A stretch of 5,669 nt of DNA, from the NCBI GenBank assembly GCA_021778875.1, contig JAJYBT010000229.1, positions 1-5,669 of the forward strand, given 5' to 3'. The stretch's first letter is position 1, and each line of letters opens with the position of its first letter. A program made the position numbers and the translations under genes. The notes below the pieces were generated by a model, which made no database searches, was not told where the DNA came from, and saw only the letters and a list, made by a program, of their open reading frames with translations. Origin of the DNA: Acidobacteriota bacterium. GTDB lineage: Bacteria > Acidobacteriota > Terriglobia > Terriglobales > Acidobacteriaceae. Shown here in pieces: positions 1 through 5,364 of this stretch.

Positions 1-1446
1 ACCGCGGTTCATGGCGTTGAGCGTGAGCCCGATTGAGAAGACGCAGACCATGACGCCGATGATGACGGCAAGCTGCTGCTTCCAGGGCGTTGCGCCGACG
101 ATGAATCCGGTCTTAAGGTCCTGCGAGGTATCGCCGGCGTTGGCTGCGGCAATGCAGACGACTCCGCCAATGGTGATAGCGAGCGCGCCGAAGGCGGGAG
201 CGGTCCAGCCCTTGACGAGGAAGATGGCGGCGGTGGCCATGAGGGTGGCGATGGTCATGCCGGAGACAGGATTGGCGGAGCTGCCGATGAGTCCGACGAT
301 GCGCGAGGAGACGGTGACGAAGAGGAATCCGAAGAGGACGACGAGCAGCGCGGCGACGAAATTGGCGAGCCAGCCCACTTGCGCGCCGGGCACTGGCTTG
401 AATTCGAGGAAGAAGAAGATCATCAGGACCAGCAGCACGCTGCCGAGCAGGACGATGGGCATGGGGATATCGCGGTCGGTTCGCTGGCCGGTGGCGAGCG
501 AGGCCTTTTTGCCCAGCGTGGCCAGGCCGGCCTTGAGCGCGCCAAAGATGGTGGGCATGGTTTTGAGCAGGGTGATGAGTCCTGATGCGGCGACCGCACC
601 CGCGCCCATGGGACGGATGTAGGCGCTCCACAGATCGCCGGACGACATTTGCGAAATGGGCGCGGTGCCGGGGTAGACGGGTGTGGCAATGTGCGCGCCG
701 AAGAAGTGAATGGCCGGCATGAGCACGAACCAACTGAAGACACCTCCGGCGAAGAGGACTCCGGAGACACGCGCCCCGATAATGTAGCCGACGCCCATGT
801 ATTCGGGTGTGGCGTCGCAGCGAAGAGACGCGCCGGGCAGCCATTTGGGCTCGTAATGCGGAGAACCGGGCCAGGCACCGAGCAGGTTCTCATTCTGGAA
901 GAGAGTGTAGAGCGCGCCGAGGCCGAGTCCGAAGAAGACGCGGCTGGCGAAGGAGCCTCCCTTTTCGCCGGCGATCAGGACGTCGGCGCAGGCGGTGCCT
1001 TCGGGGTAGGTGAGGTTGCCGTGTTCCTCCACGATAAGCTGGCGGCGGATGGGGATCATGAAGAGGACACCGAGGCAGCCGCCCAGCATGGCGAGGATGA
1101 AGATTCGGATGTACTCGAGGTCAAAGCCGAGGAAGATGAGCGCCGGGAGGGTGAAGATGACTCCGGAGGCGATGGACTGGCCGGCGTTGCCGGTGGTCTG
1201 GACGATGTTGTTCTCAAGGATGGAGGCGCGGCCGAGCGCACGCAGCACGCTGATAGAGAGGACGGCGATGGGGATGGAGGCGGCGACTGTGAGCCCGGCG
1301 CGCAGGCCGACGTAGACGGTAACGGCTCCGAAGAGGACGGCGAAGATGCAGCCGAGCAGGACGGCGCGAACGGTGAGCTCGCGCGGCGACTCGCTGGAGG
1401 GAGTGTAGGGCTTAGACTCTTGCGAGGACGCGGGCTGGGTGGACAA
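1..1446 (-). CDS. OPT-family oligopeptide transporter (partial, C-terminus outside window)
   Basis: Integral inner-membrane transporter of the OPT family. Bacterial members are thought to import oligopeptides or metal chelates by proton coupling; the substrate here cannot be read from sequence. My translation runs 482 codons to the window edge without a stop. Roughly eleven to thirteen hydrophobic segments are visible, near residues 28-47, 51-70, 94-108, 112-132, 168-184, 216-248, 280-298, 328-348, 358-378, 398-412, 415-435 and 456-476. Family-typical stretches include ENNIVQTTGNAGQSIASG (78-95), LTYPEGTACADVL (145-157) and SSANPVSGMTIATLMA (389-404). Bacterial OPT proteins are usually about 600-700 residues, so roughly a quarter to a third is missing. 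The start is TTG: the in-frame TGA at 1482-1480 is followed by no ATG or GTG, and GGAGG lies 7 nt upstream of the TTG. The first in-frame ATG is far downstream (residue 120) and would delete several membrane segments. Family assignment is firm; substrate is unknown. Confidence 0.93.
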   Translation of the reverse strand, partial: MSTQPASSQESKPYTPSSESPRELTVRAVLLGCIFAVLFGAVTVYVGLRAGLTVAASIPIAVLSISVLRALGRASILENNIVQTTGNAGQSIASGVIFTLPALIFLGFDLEYIRIFILAMLGGCLGVLFMIPIRRQLIVEEHGNLTYPEGTACADVLIAGEKGGSFASRVFFGLGLGALYTLFQNENLLGAWPGSPHYEPKWLPGASLRCDATPEYMGVGYIIGARVSGVLFAGGVFSWFVLMPAIHFFGAHIATPVYPGTAPISQMSSGDLWSAYIRPMGAGAVAASGLITLLKTMPTIFGALKAGLATLGKKASLATGQRTDRDIPMPIVLLGSVLLVLMIFFFLEFKPVPGAQVGWLANFVAALLVVLFGFLFVTVSSRIVGLIGSSANPVSGMTIATLMATAAIFLVKGWTAPAFGALAITIGGVVCIAAANAGDTSQDLKTGFIVGATPWKQQLAVIIGVMVCVFSIGLTLNAMNRG

Positions 1447-1453
1447 GGATATG

Positions 1454-1458
1454 CCTCC
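1454..1458 (-). promoter_or_regulatory. Shine-Dalgarno site of the OPT gene
   Basis: The minus strand reads GGAGG here, followed by a 7-nt spacer to the TTG at 1446. This strong, well-spaced site is the main reason for accepting the unusual TTG start. Confidence 0.75.
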
Positions 1459-1473
1459 GGTGAGCGAAAGGAG

Positions 1474-1502
1474 AGTGTATCAGCGGAGGTTGGGGGAGTG
1501 AA
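1474..1502 (-). promoter_or_regulatory. Candidate sigma-70-type promoter of the OPT gene
   Basis: On the minus strand a TTCACT hexamer (1502-1497, four of six matches to TTGACA) is followed by a 17-nt spacer and TACACT (1479-1474, four of six matches to TATAAT). A TG one base before the -10 gives an extended -10 element. A start about 7 nt downstream of the -10 would leave a short leader of about 20 nt that still contains the GGAGG site. Spacing and position fit well, but the hexamers are imperfect and this is prediction only. Confidence 0.45.
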
Positions 1503-1553
1503 GTCCGTTGTAGAGCGCAGTCGCAGGTTGCGTGCCCTGCTGAACGCCGTCGA

Positions 1554-1577
1554 GGGATTTCCGTTGGACGGAATCCC
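1554..1577. repeat. Inverted repeat, 10-bp stem with one bulge
   Basis: GGGATT(t)CCGT, loop TGG, then ACGGAATCCC. All ten base pairs match, with one extra T at 1560 bulged out. It lies about 110 bp upstream of the OPT start, so it could be a hairpin in a readthrough transcript or a dyad operator. No T-tract follows on either strand, which argues against a simple intrinsic terminator. Confidence 0.6.
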
Positions 1578-1585
1578 AACTTAGG

Positions 1586-1597
1586 TCGGAATTCCGA
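1586..1597. repeat. Perfect 12-bp palindrome TCGGAATTCCGA
   Basis: A self-complementary 12-mer lies between the two larger inverted repeats of this gap. With no loop it is more plausibly a dyad protein-binding site than an RNA hairpin. Chance occurrence cannot be excluded for a single 12-mer. Confidence 0.5.
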
Positions 1598-1616
1598 GAC
1601 TGGGCGATTTGGACGC

Positions 1617-1641
1617 CGCCTCGCCTGGTATCGGCGAGGCG
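1617..1641 (-). terminator. GC-rich hairpin downstream of the radical SAM gene, possible terminator
   Basis: A perfect 9-bp stem (CGCCTCGCC paired with GGCGAGGCG) encloses a 7-nt loop. On the minus strand it begins 39 nt after the radical SAM stop codon, where a transcript end would be expected. It lacks a U-tract: the minus strand continues GGCGTCCAAATC. It is therefore not a canonical intrinsic terminator. It could act with Rho, protect the 3' end of the transcript, or be an operator. The structure is certain; the role is a guess. Confidence 0.35.
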
Positions 1642-1680
1642 AAGCGGTTGAGCAGGGATCTTCGATCACATTGCAGGCGA

Positions 1681-3243
1681 CTACGAAGTCTTCACGGTTG
1701 TTGTTGTCAATTGCGTGAGCCGAGGCGGACGAGGCTCCCACGAGGGGTATGTCAACTCCGGCATGGGTTTTGCCCGGAATACTTTGCGCGCCTGCCGGGC
1801 GGTCCACCGGGCCCACTTCTTAGCCTTCTTGCGCCGTGCACTATCGGTGGAGATTCCAGTGCCTGCATACATTTGCCGGTAGAGCTTGGACAGCAGGACA
1901 AAAGCGAGTCGAGCCCGCAGTGTCGGCGTGCATGCGGACCGTTTCCAAATTGCGCTCAAGGTATAGAACTTGTCCCAGACCCGCTGCGTGCGGTCCCGTA
2001 TCTCATCGGAACTCATGATGGGATGGGGAGTAAACATCTTGGGACGAATTGCGGATGGAATGAGCCAGTAGCGGGTTATCGGTATCCCTTCAACCATAGT
2101 GGGATTCTGAGACTGTGTCGTCTCCCATCGTCCGAAGTCCACGGTGCCCGGGAATGGCGTCATCATGACGAACTGGGCGAAGGTTACGCCGGCTTTGAGC
2201 GCCAGGTTAACGGTTGCGTCAAATGTGGTCGGCTGATCGGTTGGCAGGCCAAAGATGAACGAGCCCAGTACATGAATTCCGTGTTTGCGAAATGTCTGCA
2301 GCTGCTGAATCAGGCGGTCGCCGGAGAAGTTGAAGTCCTTGTAGACGGCTTTAAGTCCCTCCGGCGTCACTGCTTCTATGCCGACGAGCGCGCCTTTGAT
2401 GTTGGCCCGGCGCATGGCATCAAGGTATTCGCCGTCCTCGGCGGACTCCATTGTGATCTGGGTGAAGAAGACCATGTCTTTGGGCAGCTTGGCCAACTCG
2501 GCCATCAGCGAGAAGCGTTCCTCGCGGATTTGCATTAATGATGCGAGCTTTTCGTGGTTGTTTTGCTCGCGCGCCAGGCGCAGGTCCGTGAGCGTCACGG
2601 GGTAGAAGTTATCGTCCGCAAGAGCGATAAACCGAAAGCCTTTGCGTCTGAGGTCGATGATCTCGTCAATCACCTTCTCAAATCTCCGCTGTCGAGGCTT
2701 CTGGCCGTCAGTGCGCCAGACTGAACAGAAGGAGCAATGCTTGGGGCACCCACGAATCGTCTGCACGGAGGCCCACATATATCTGTCGGACTGCATAAGG
2801 TCCCAGCGGGCCGACAGAAACTGTTCTCCGTCGATCTTTCCGCCCTCGTAGATCCGTTGTGCATTTCCGGCTGTGAGGTCTTCAAGCACCCGGCCCCAGG
2901 CCAGGTCGCCGTCACCTTTGACCACAACATCCGCCGCGCCGCGCTCGAACGGTTCCTCAGGAAAGAGGGTTGCGTGGATACCGCCGTACACGACTTTGGC
3001 GCCACGCGCATGGGCCATATTTCCTACGGCGTATCCACGGAGGGCGTTGCCCGTGTGCACGCTAATGCCTACGATATCTCCTTGCTGAATGGTGGTCTCG
3101 TCCAGCTGTTCGAGGGTTTCATCGACAAGAATGGGATCTCCCATGGATTGCGGTGTTGCGGCGGCAAGAACAAATAGCCAGCGCGGCGTAATCACCGCGG
3201 TTCCAAATGAATTGTCGCTGGGGTTTACGAGATGAACTGCCAT
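1681..3243 (-). CDS. B12-binding-domain radical SAM protein, function unassigned
   Basis: Complete 520-residue protein. Residues about 35-120 resemble a cobalamin-binding Rossmann domain (GISVHTG at 59-65, VVYGGIHATLFPEE at 84-97, VVVKGDGD at 106-113). The DxHxxG motif of base-off B12 binding is absent. The radical SAM core follows, with the [4Fe-4S]/SAM motif C166-x3-C170-x2-C173 in RGCPKHCSFC and a later GIEAVTPEGLK (288-298). This order matches class B cobalamin-dependent radical SAM enzymes, a group that includes many C-methylases and hopanoid-modifying HpnP-type proteins; the substrate here is unknown. The C-terminal region is not one I recognise, and residues 469-492 are strongly basic (about half Arg/Lys), possibly a nucleic-acid or membrane-surface contact. 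The ATG is the only start after the in-frame TAG at 3276-3274; AGGGAG lies 10 nt upstream. GC content (about 56% in five sampled lines) is below its neighbours. Being 234 bp from the OPT gene, it is probably transcribed alone. Confidence 0.92.
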   Translation of the reverse strand: MAVHLVNPSDNSFGTAVITPRWLFVLAAATPQSMGDPILVDETLEQLDETTIQQGDIVGISVHTGNALRGYAVGNMAHARGAKVVYGGIHATLFPEEPFERGAADVVVKGDGDLAWGRVLEDLTAGNAQRIYEGGKIDGEQFLSARWDLMQSDRYMWASVQTIRGCPKHCSFCSVWRTDGQKPRQRRFEKVIDEIIDLRRKGFRFIALADDNFYPVTLTDLRLAREQNNHEKLASLMQIREERFSLMAELAKLPKDMVFFTQITMESAEDGEYLDAMRRANIKGALVGIEAVTPEGLKAVYKDFNFSGDRLIQQLQTFRKHGIHVLGSFIFGLPTDQPTTFDATVNLALKAGVTFAQFVMMTPFPGTVDFGRWETTQSQNPTMVEGIPITRYWLIPSAIRPKMFTPHPIMSSDEIRDRTQRVWDKFYTLSAIWKRSACTPTLRARLAFVLLSKLYRQMYAGTGISTDSARRKKAKKWARWTARQARKVFRAKPMPELTYPSWEPRPPRLTQLTTTTVKTS

Positions 3244-3406
3244 GCGCGAGGGACTCCCTGTTTTGTGTGCTAGCTAGCCTGAGTATTTGCGACGGATACA
3301 GACGGGAGCCTCAAGATAAGGATATTCAGCGCTGCCCCTTGTCAGTGGAACCATCGACGCCTATGCCCACGCAATTGCCCGCAGGGAGGCGCTATTTAGT
3401 TCGATA

Positions 3407-3422
3407 CAATCGCGAGCGATTG
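3407..3422. repeat. 16-bp inverted repeat, possible operator
   Basis: CAATCGC, central GA, GCGATTG: two perfect 7-bp arms around a 2-bp centre. The spacing suits a dimeric DNA-binding protein rather than an RNA hairpin. A TACAAT hexamer (3405-3410, five of six matches to a -10 box) overlaps its left arm, although no good -35 is visible 16-18 bp upstream. It lies in the divergent gap, about 160 bp from the radical SAM start and 270 bp from comF, so it could control either gene. Confidence 0.45.
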
Positions 3423-3564
3423 CCCTTACGGCGCGACTGAAATATCGCTGGAGAACACGCACTCAGATGTTTCGCGTCAGGTTGGATCATATTCGTGTGC
3501 GACGAGCGGTGCAAACCTCTGCGTGCCGAGGCCAGTCAGAAGGAAACTTGGGTGCACGATGGCA

Positions 3565-3594
3565 CTGGCAGAATTTCCACAATGGCCGTATACT
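3565..3594 (+). promoter_or_regulatory. Candidate sigma-70-type promoter of comF
   Basis: CTGGCA (3565-3570, four of six matches to TTGACA), an 18-nt spacer, then TATACT (3589-3594, five of six matches to TATAAT). A start near 3601 would give a leader of about 90 nt containing a 6-bp stem (3610-3615 with 3625-3630, 9-nt loop). The -10 is good, the -35 is fair, and location and strand fit comF. Prediction only. Confidence 0.45.
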
Positions 3595-3689
3595 GCTGGC
3601 AAATGGGGCGCCGGAGTGGGCACGTCCGGCACATCTGATTTCTAAGACAAAAGGGAGCGAGGTGCGCCTTCTCCAGTCGAAGTGACTTG

Positions 3690-4616
3690 ATGACGCTGAA
3701 CCCCGAGCCTAGCCTGACGACGGCATGGCGCGCAGTGGTTCGCGTGCTTCGAAGTACCGGGGACAGTCTCGGCTGCGTCCTGTTTCCCGCTGACTGCAGA
3801 GTTTGCGGCGACCCTCTTGCCGCCTTCAGTCGCGTTCCCGTTTGCGAATCCTGCTGGAACAAACTTCCCGAACAATCTGGTCCACTGTGCGCGCGCTGCG
3901 GCGAGAGCCTGGGTGTGTCTGACGCCGGCGAGGGCGACGGAGCGTTTTGCCGTCCGTGCCGGATGGTACCGCCGGAGTTTGCGCGCGCGGTAGCTCATGG
4001 GCTGTATGCGGACACGCTGCGGACACTGCTGCATGTGCTGAAGTATGACGGCCTGGAGCCGGTGGCTCTGCGGCTGGGCGCGTTGCTGGCGAGACAGGTG
4101 GCGGCGATCGAGGAGCTTCCCGAGCGGATGGTGGTGGTTCCGGTGCCGCTATATGAGGGCAAGCGGCGCGAGCGCGGCTTTAACCAGGCGGAGCGGCTGG
4201 CGCGGGCAGTGTGCGCGGAGATGCGAAGGCTGAGGCCCGCGTGGAAGGGGGAACTTGCCCCGGGGACGTTGATGCGCCGCCGCGCAACCGAAAGCCAGGC
4301 CGGACTTACTGTGCACGAACGCCGCCGCAATTTGCGCGGCGTTTTTTCGGCTCCAAAACCGGGGCGGCTGTGCGGGCGCGATGTGCTGCTGATTGACGAC
4401 GTGTACACGACGGGCGCGACGGCACGGGCGTGCAGCGCGGCGTTGAAGAAGGCAGGCGCGGCGCGGGTGTGGGTGGCCACGGTGGCGCGCGCGCAACGGC
4501 ACGAGATCAGGTTTGTGCCCACCTTGCGCACGGCAGACGATTTGCCGATGCATGAGGATGTGGCGCTATGGGATGGAGGCAAGTCAGTTCAGCAAGAGGG
4601 TACGACCATTCAGTAA
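3690..4616 (+). CDS. comF: ComF family protein (competence-associated phosphoribosyltransferase-like)
   Basis: ComF/ComFC proteins are cytoplasmic and needed for uptake or handling of single-stranded DNA in transformation; Helicobacter ComFC binds phosphoribosyl pyrophosphate. The product has 308 residues. A Cys-rich zinc-finger-like N-terminal module has four CxxC pairs: C36/C39, C52/C55, C67/C70 and C87/C90. Family motifs follow: LLHVLKYDG (113-121), RERGFNQAERLA (160-171), ESQAGLTVHERRRNLRGVF (201-219) and the PRPP-loop motif VLLIDDVYTTGAT (232-244). Length is somewhat above the usual 220-250 because of extensions at both ends (35 residues before the first Cys pair, about 35 after the core). 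I chose ATG 3690; the TTG at 3687 adds one residue, and no ATG or GTG lies further upstream in this open frame. There is no good ribosome-binding site, and a short upstream frame stops 4 nt before the ATG. An HNH gene follows after 24 nt, probably cotranscribed. Whether the host is naturally competent is unknown. Confidence 0.93.
   Translation: MTLNPEPSLTTAWRAVVRVLRSTGDSLGCVLFPADCRVCGDPLAAFSRVPVCESCWNKLPEQSGPLCARCGESLGVSDAGEGDGAFCRPCRMVPPEFARAVAHGLYADTLRTLLHVLKYDGLEPVALRLGALLARQVAAIEELPERMVVVPVPLYEGKRRERGFNQAERLARAVCAEMRRLRPAWKGELAPGTLMRRRATESQAGLTVHERRRNLRGVFSAPKPGRLCGRDVLLIDDVYTTGATARACSAALKKAGAARVWVATVARAQRHEIRFVPTLRTADDLPMHEDVALWDGGKSVQQEGTTIQ
4318..4347 (+). terminator. Intrinsic-terminator-like hairpin with T6 tract inside comF
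   Basis: AACGCCG pairs with CGGCGTT, and after one bulged C (4325) CGCA pairs with TGCG. This gives an 11-bp GC-rich stem with a 3-nt loop (4330-4332), running directly into six T residues (4342-4347). On the plus strand it has the full look of a Rho-independent terminator, yet it lies within codons for the conserved RRRNLRGVF part of comF. It may be coincidence from Arg/Leu/Phe codons, or it may attenuate untranslated comF mRNA and so lower expression of the HNH gene. The structure is clear; function is unproven. Confidence 0.35.
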
Positions 4617-4630
4617 GAGAACGTGAAGAC

Positions 4631-4640
4631 GGGGGAGAGA
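4631..4640 (+). promoter_or_regulatory. Purine-rich ribosome-binding site of the HNH gene
   Basis: GGGGGAGAGA directly precedes the ATG at 4641, with GGAG 3 nt from the start codon. The spacing is short, but this is the best site near any candidate start: GTG 4623 and ATG 4752 both have weaker or no Shine-Dalgarno sequence. It therefore decides the start chosen for the HNH gene. Confidence 0.5.
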
Positions 4641-5264
4641 ATGTCGCTCGGGAAAGCATCAGTTCATGCTCGCAAGCAGAAGTCGCTCGCCAAATGCCAC
4701 ACGCTCACGCACGTGGAGGTTCCGGAGCCGCGTGTGCGGTTCAACTCGGCGATGCAGACGCCGGTTCTTGTGCTGAATGCGTCGTACGAACCCATCAACA
4801 TCTGCGGCGCGCGCCGGGCGCTGGTGCTGGTGCTGAAGGGCGTGGCGCGCACGGAGGAAGAGCACGGCTTGACGCTGCATGCGCAGCGCAGCCGCGTGAC
4901 CATGCCCTCGGTGATCCGGCTGCTTGAGTACCGGCGAATTCCGCACCAGACGCGGGCTCTGAGCCGCAAAAACATCCTGCTGCGCGACCGCAACACCTGC
5001 CAGTACTGCGGCGTGGTGCTGCCGCCGAGCGATCTGACGCTGGACCACGTGATTCCCCGCTCCCGTGGCGGCGCATCGACGTGGGAAAACCTGGTGGCCT
5101 GCTGCCACGGCTGCAACCGGCGCAAGGCCGACCGGTTGCTCAACGAGTTGGACGACATGCAACTGAAGCGCGACCCGAAGCCGTTTTCGCTGCACACCAG
5201 CCGCCAGATCATGCGCATGCTGGGCCGTGGCGACGACCGTTGGCGCAAGTACTTGTTTTATTAG
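4641..5264 (+). CDS. HNH endonuclease family protein
   Basis: HNH nucleases cut DNA using a beta-beta-alpha metal finger. From ATG 4641 the product has 207 residues. The finger is complete: C120-x2-C123 (CQYC), DH at 135-136 in [12 protein letters not shown]150 in WENLV, then C155-x2-C158 and N159 in CCHGCNRRK. An N-terminal segment, [28 protein letters not shown] (40-67), and the C-terminal WRKYLFY are typical of a widespread stand-alone bacterial HNH family whose substrate is not established. Three starts are possible. GTG 4623 has a poor ribosome site; ATG 4641 has a purine-rich one; ATG 4752 (residue 38) is where the family homology begins but has none. I prefer ATG 4641, giving an unconserved, basic extension of about 37 residues. 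The start lies 24 nt after the comF stop, so cotranscription is likely and a DNA repair or processing role is plausible. The gene could also be a general housekeeping nuclease unrelated to competence. Confidence 0.9.
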   Translation: MSLGKASVHARKQKSLAKCHTLTHVEVPEPRVRFNSAMQTPVLVLNASYEPINICGARRALVLVLKGVARTEEEHGLTLHAQRSRVTMPSVIRLLEYRRIPHQTRALSRKNILLRDRNTCQYCGVVLPPSDLTLDHVIPRSRGGASTWENLVACCHGCNRRKADRLLNELDDMQLKRDPKPFSLHTSRQIMRMLGRGDDRWRKYLFY

Positions 5265-5364
5265 GCGCCAGGAGTCAGGGATCCGTAGGCAGGTGCCAGA
5301 AGCCAGAGCTGGGGCCGGCGCGCTGCGTCCTGCCTTCGGCTGCGAGTCCATACAATAGAACGGG
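5265..5364 (+). other. HNH-mnmG intergenic region with candidate mnmG -10 element
   Basis: The 100-bp gap has no gene and no hairpin-plus-T terminator for the comF-HNH transcript. Near its end TACAAT (5351-5356) matches five of six -10 positions; no clear -35 is visible 15-19 bp upstream. A start about 7 nt after this hexamer would fall only about 2 nt before the mnmG ATG. No Shine-Dalgarno sequence precedes that ATG (GAACGGG is weak). Confidence 0.35.

Larger units (their letters stand above)
1447..1680. other. Intergenic region between radical SAM and OPT genes, rich in inverted repeats
   Basis: These 234 bp contain no convincing gene. They hold the candidate OPT promoter at the OPT-proximal end and three inverted repeats within about 90 bp (1554-1577, 1586-1597, 1617-1641) nearer the radical SAM stop codon. 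Their position suggests the end of the radical SAM transcript and/or a regulatory site for the transporter gene. No T-run follows any of them on the minus strand. Confidence 0.6.
3244..3689. other. Divergent intergenic region between radical SAM and comF genes
   Basis: About 445 bp without a convincing gene. Open frames here have no family resemblance, and their start sites are poor or fall inside the radical SAM gene. The region holds the radical SAM leader (with palindrome GCTAGCTAGC at 3269-3278), an inverted repeat at 3407-3422, a candidate comF promoter (3565-3594) and a GCCGGA/TCCGGC hairpin at 3610-3630 just after the predicted comF transcription start. I could not find a convincing promoter for the radical SAM gene; the best attempt (CTGACA with TATCCT, 15-nt spacer) is poorly spaced. 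Confidence 0.6.

Noticed and set aside
11..622. Plus-strand open frame of 203 codons
   Set aside because: Antisense shadow of the OPT gene, rich in Met/Thr/Ala/Pro; the minus strand encodes clear transporter motifs here.
649..1584. Long plus-strand open frame of 311 codons, rich in Asp/Glu/Gly
   Set aside because: It is antisense to the OPT gene and runs past its start. Its low-complexity acidic composition is what the complement of C-ending, GC-rich transporter codons produces, and it matches no family.
1609..2538. Plus-strand open frame of 309 codons
   Set aside because: Antisense to the radical SAM gene, with no recognisable motifs or ribosome-binding site.
3207..3440. 77-codon plus-strand open frame at the start of the divergent gap
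   Set aside because: It begins inside the radical SAM gene on the opposite strand and has no homology signal or ribosome site.
3559..3575. Possible sigma-54 promoter (TGGCAC followed by AT-rich bases)
   Set aside because: The required TTGC element at the -12 position is absent after the correct spacing.
3467..3685. 72-codon open frame upstream of comF
   Set aside because: No ribosome-binding site at its ATG, no recognisable family, and it spans the predicted comF promoter. Only its last seven codons are discussed, as a possible leader.
5265..5345. Possible terminator or dispersed repeat after the HNH gene
   Set aside because: Several short CCAG/CTGG matches exist, but no stem of useful length with a T-run, and repeat status cannot be judged from one copy.
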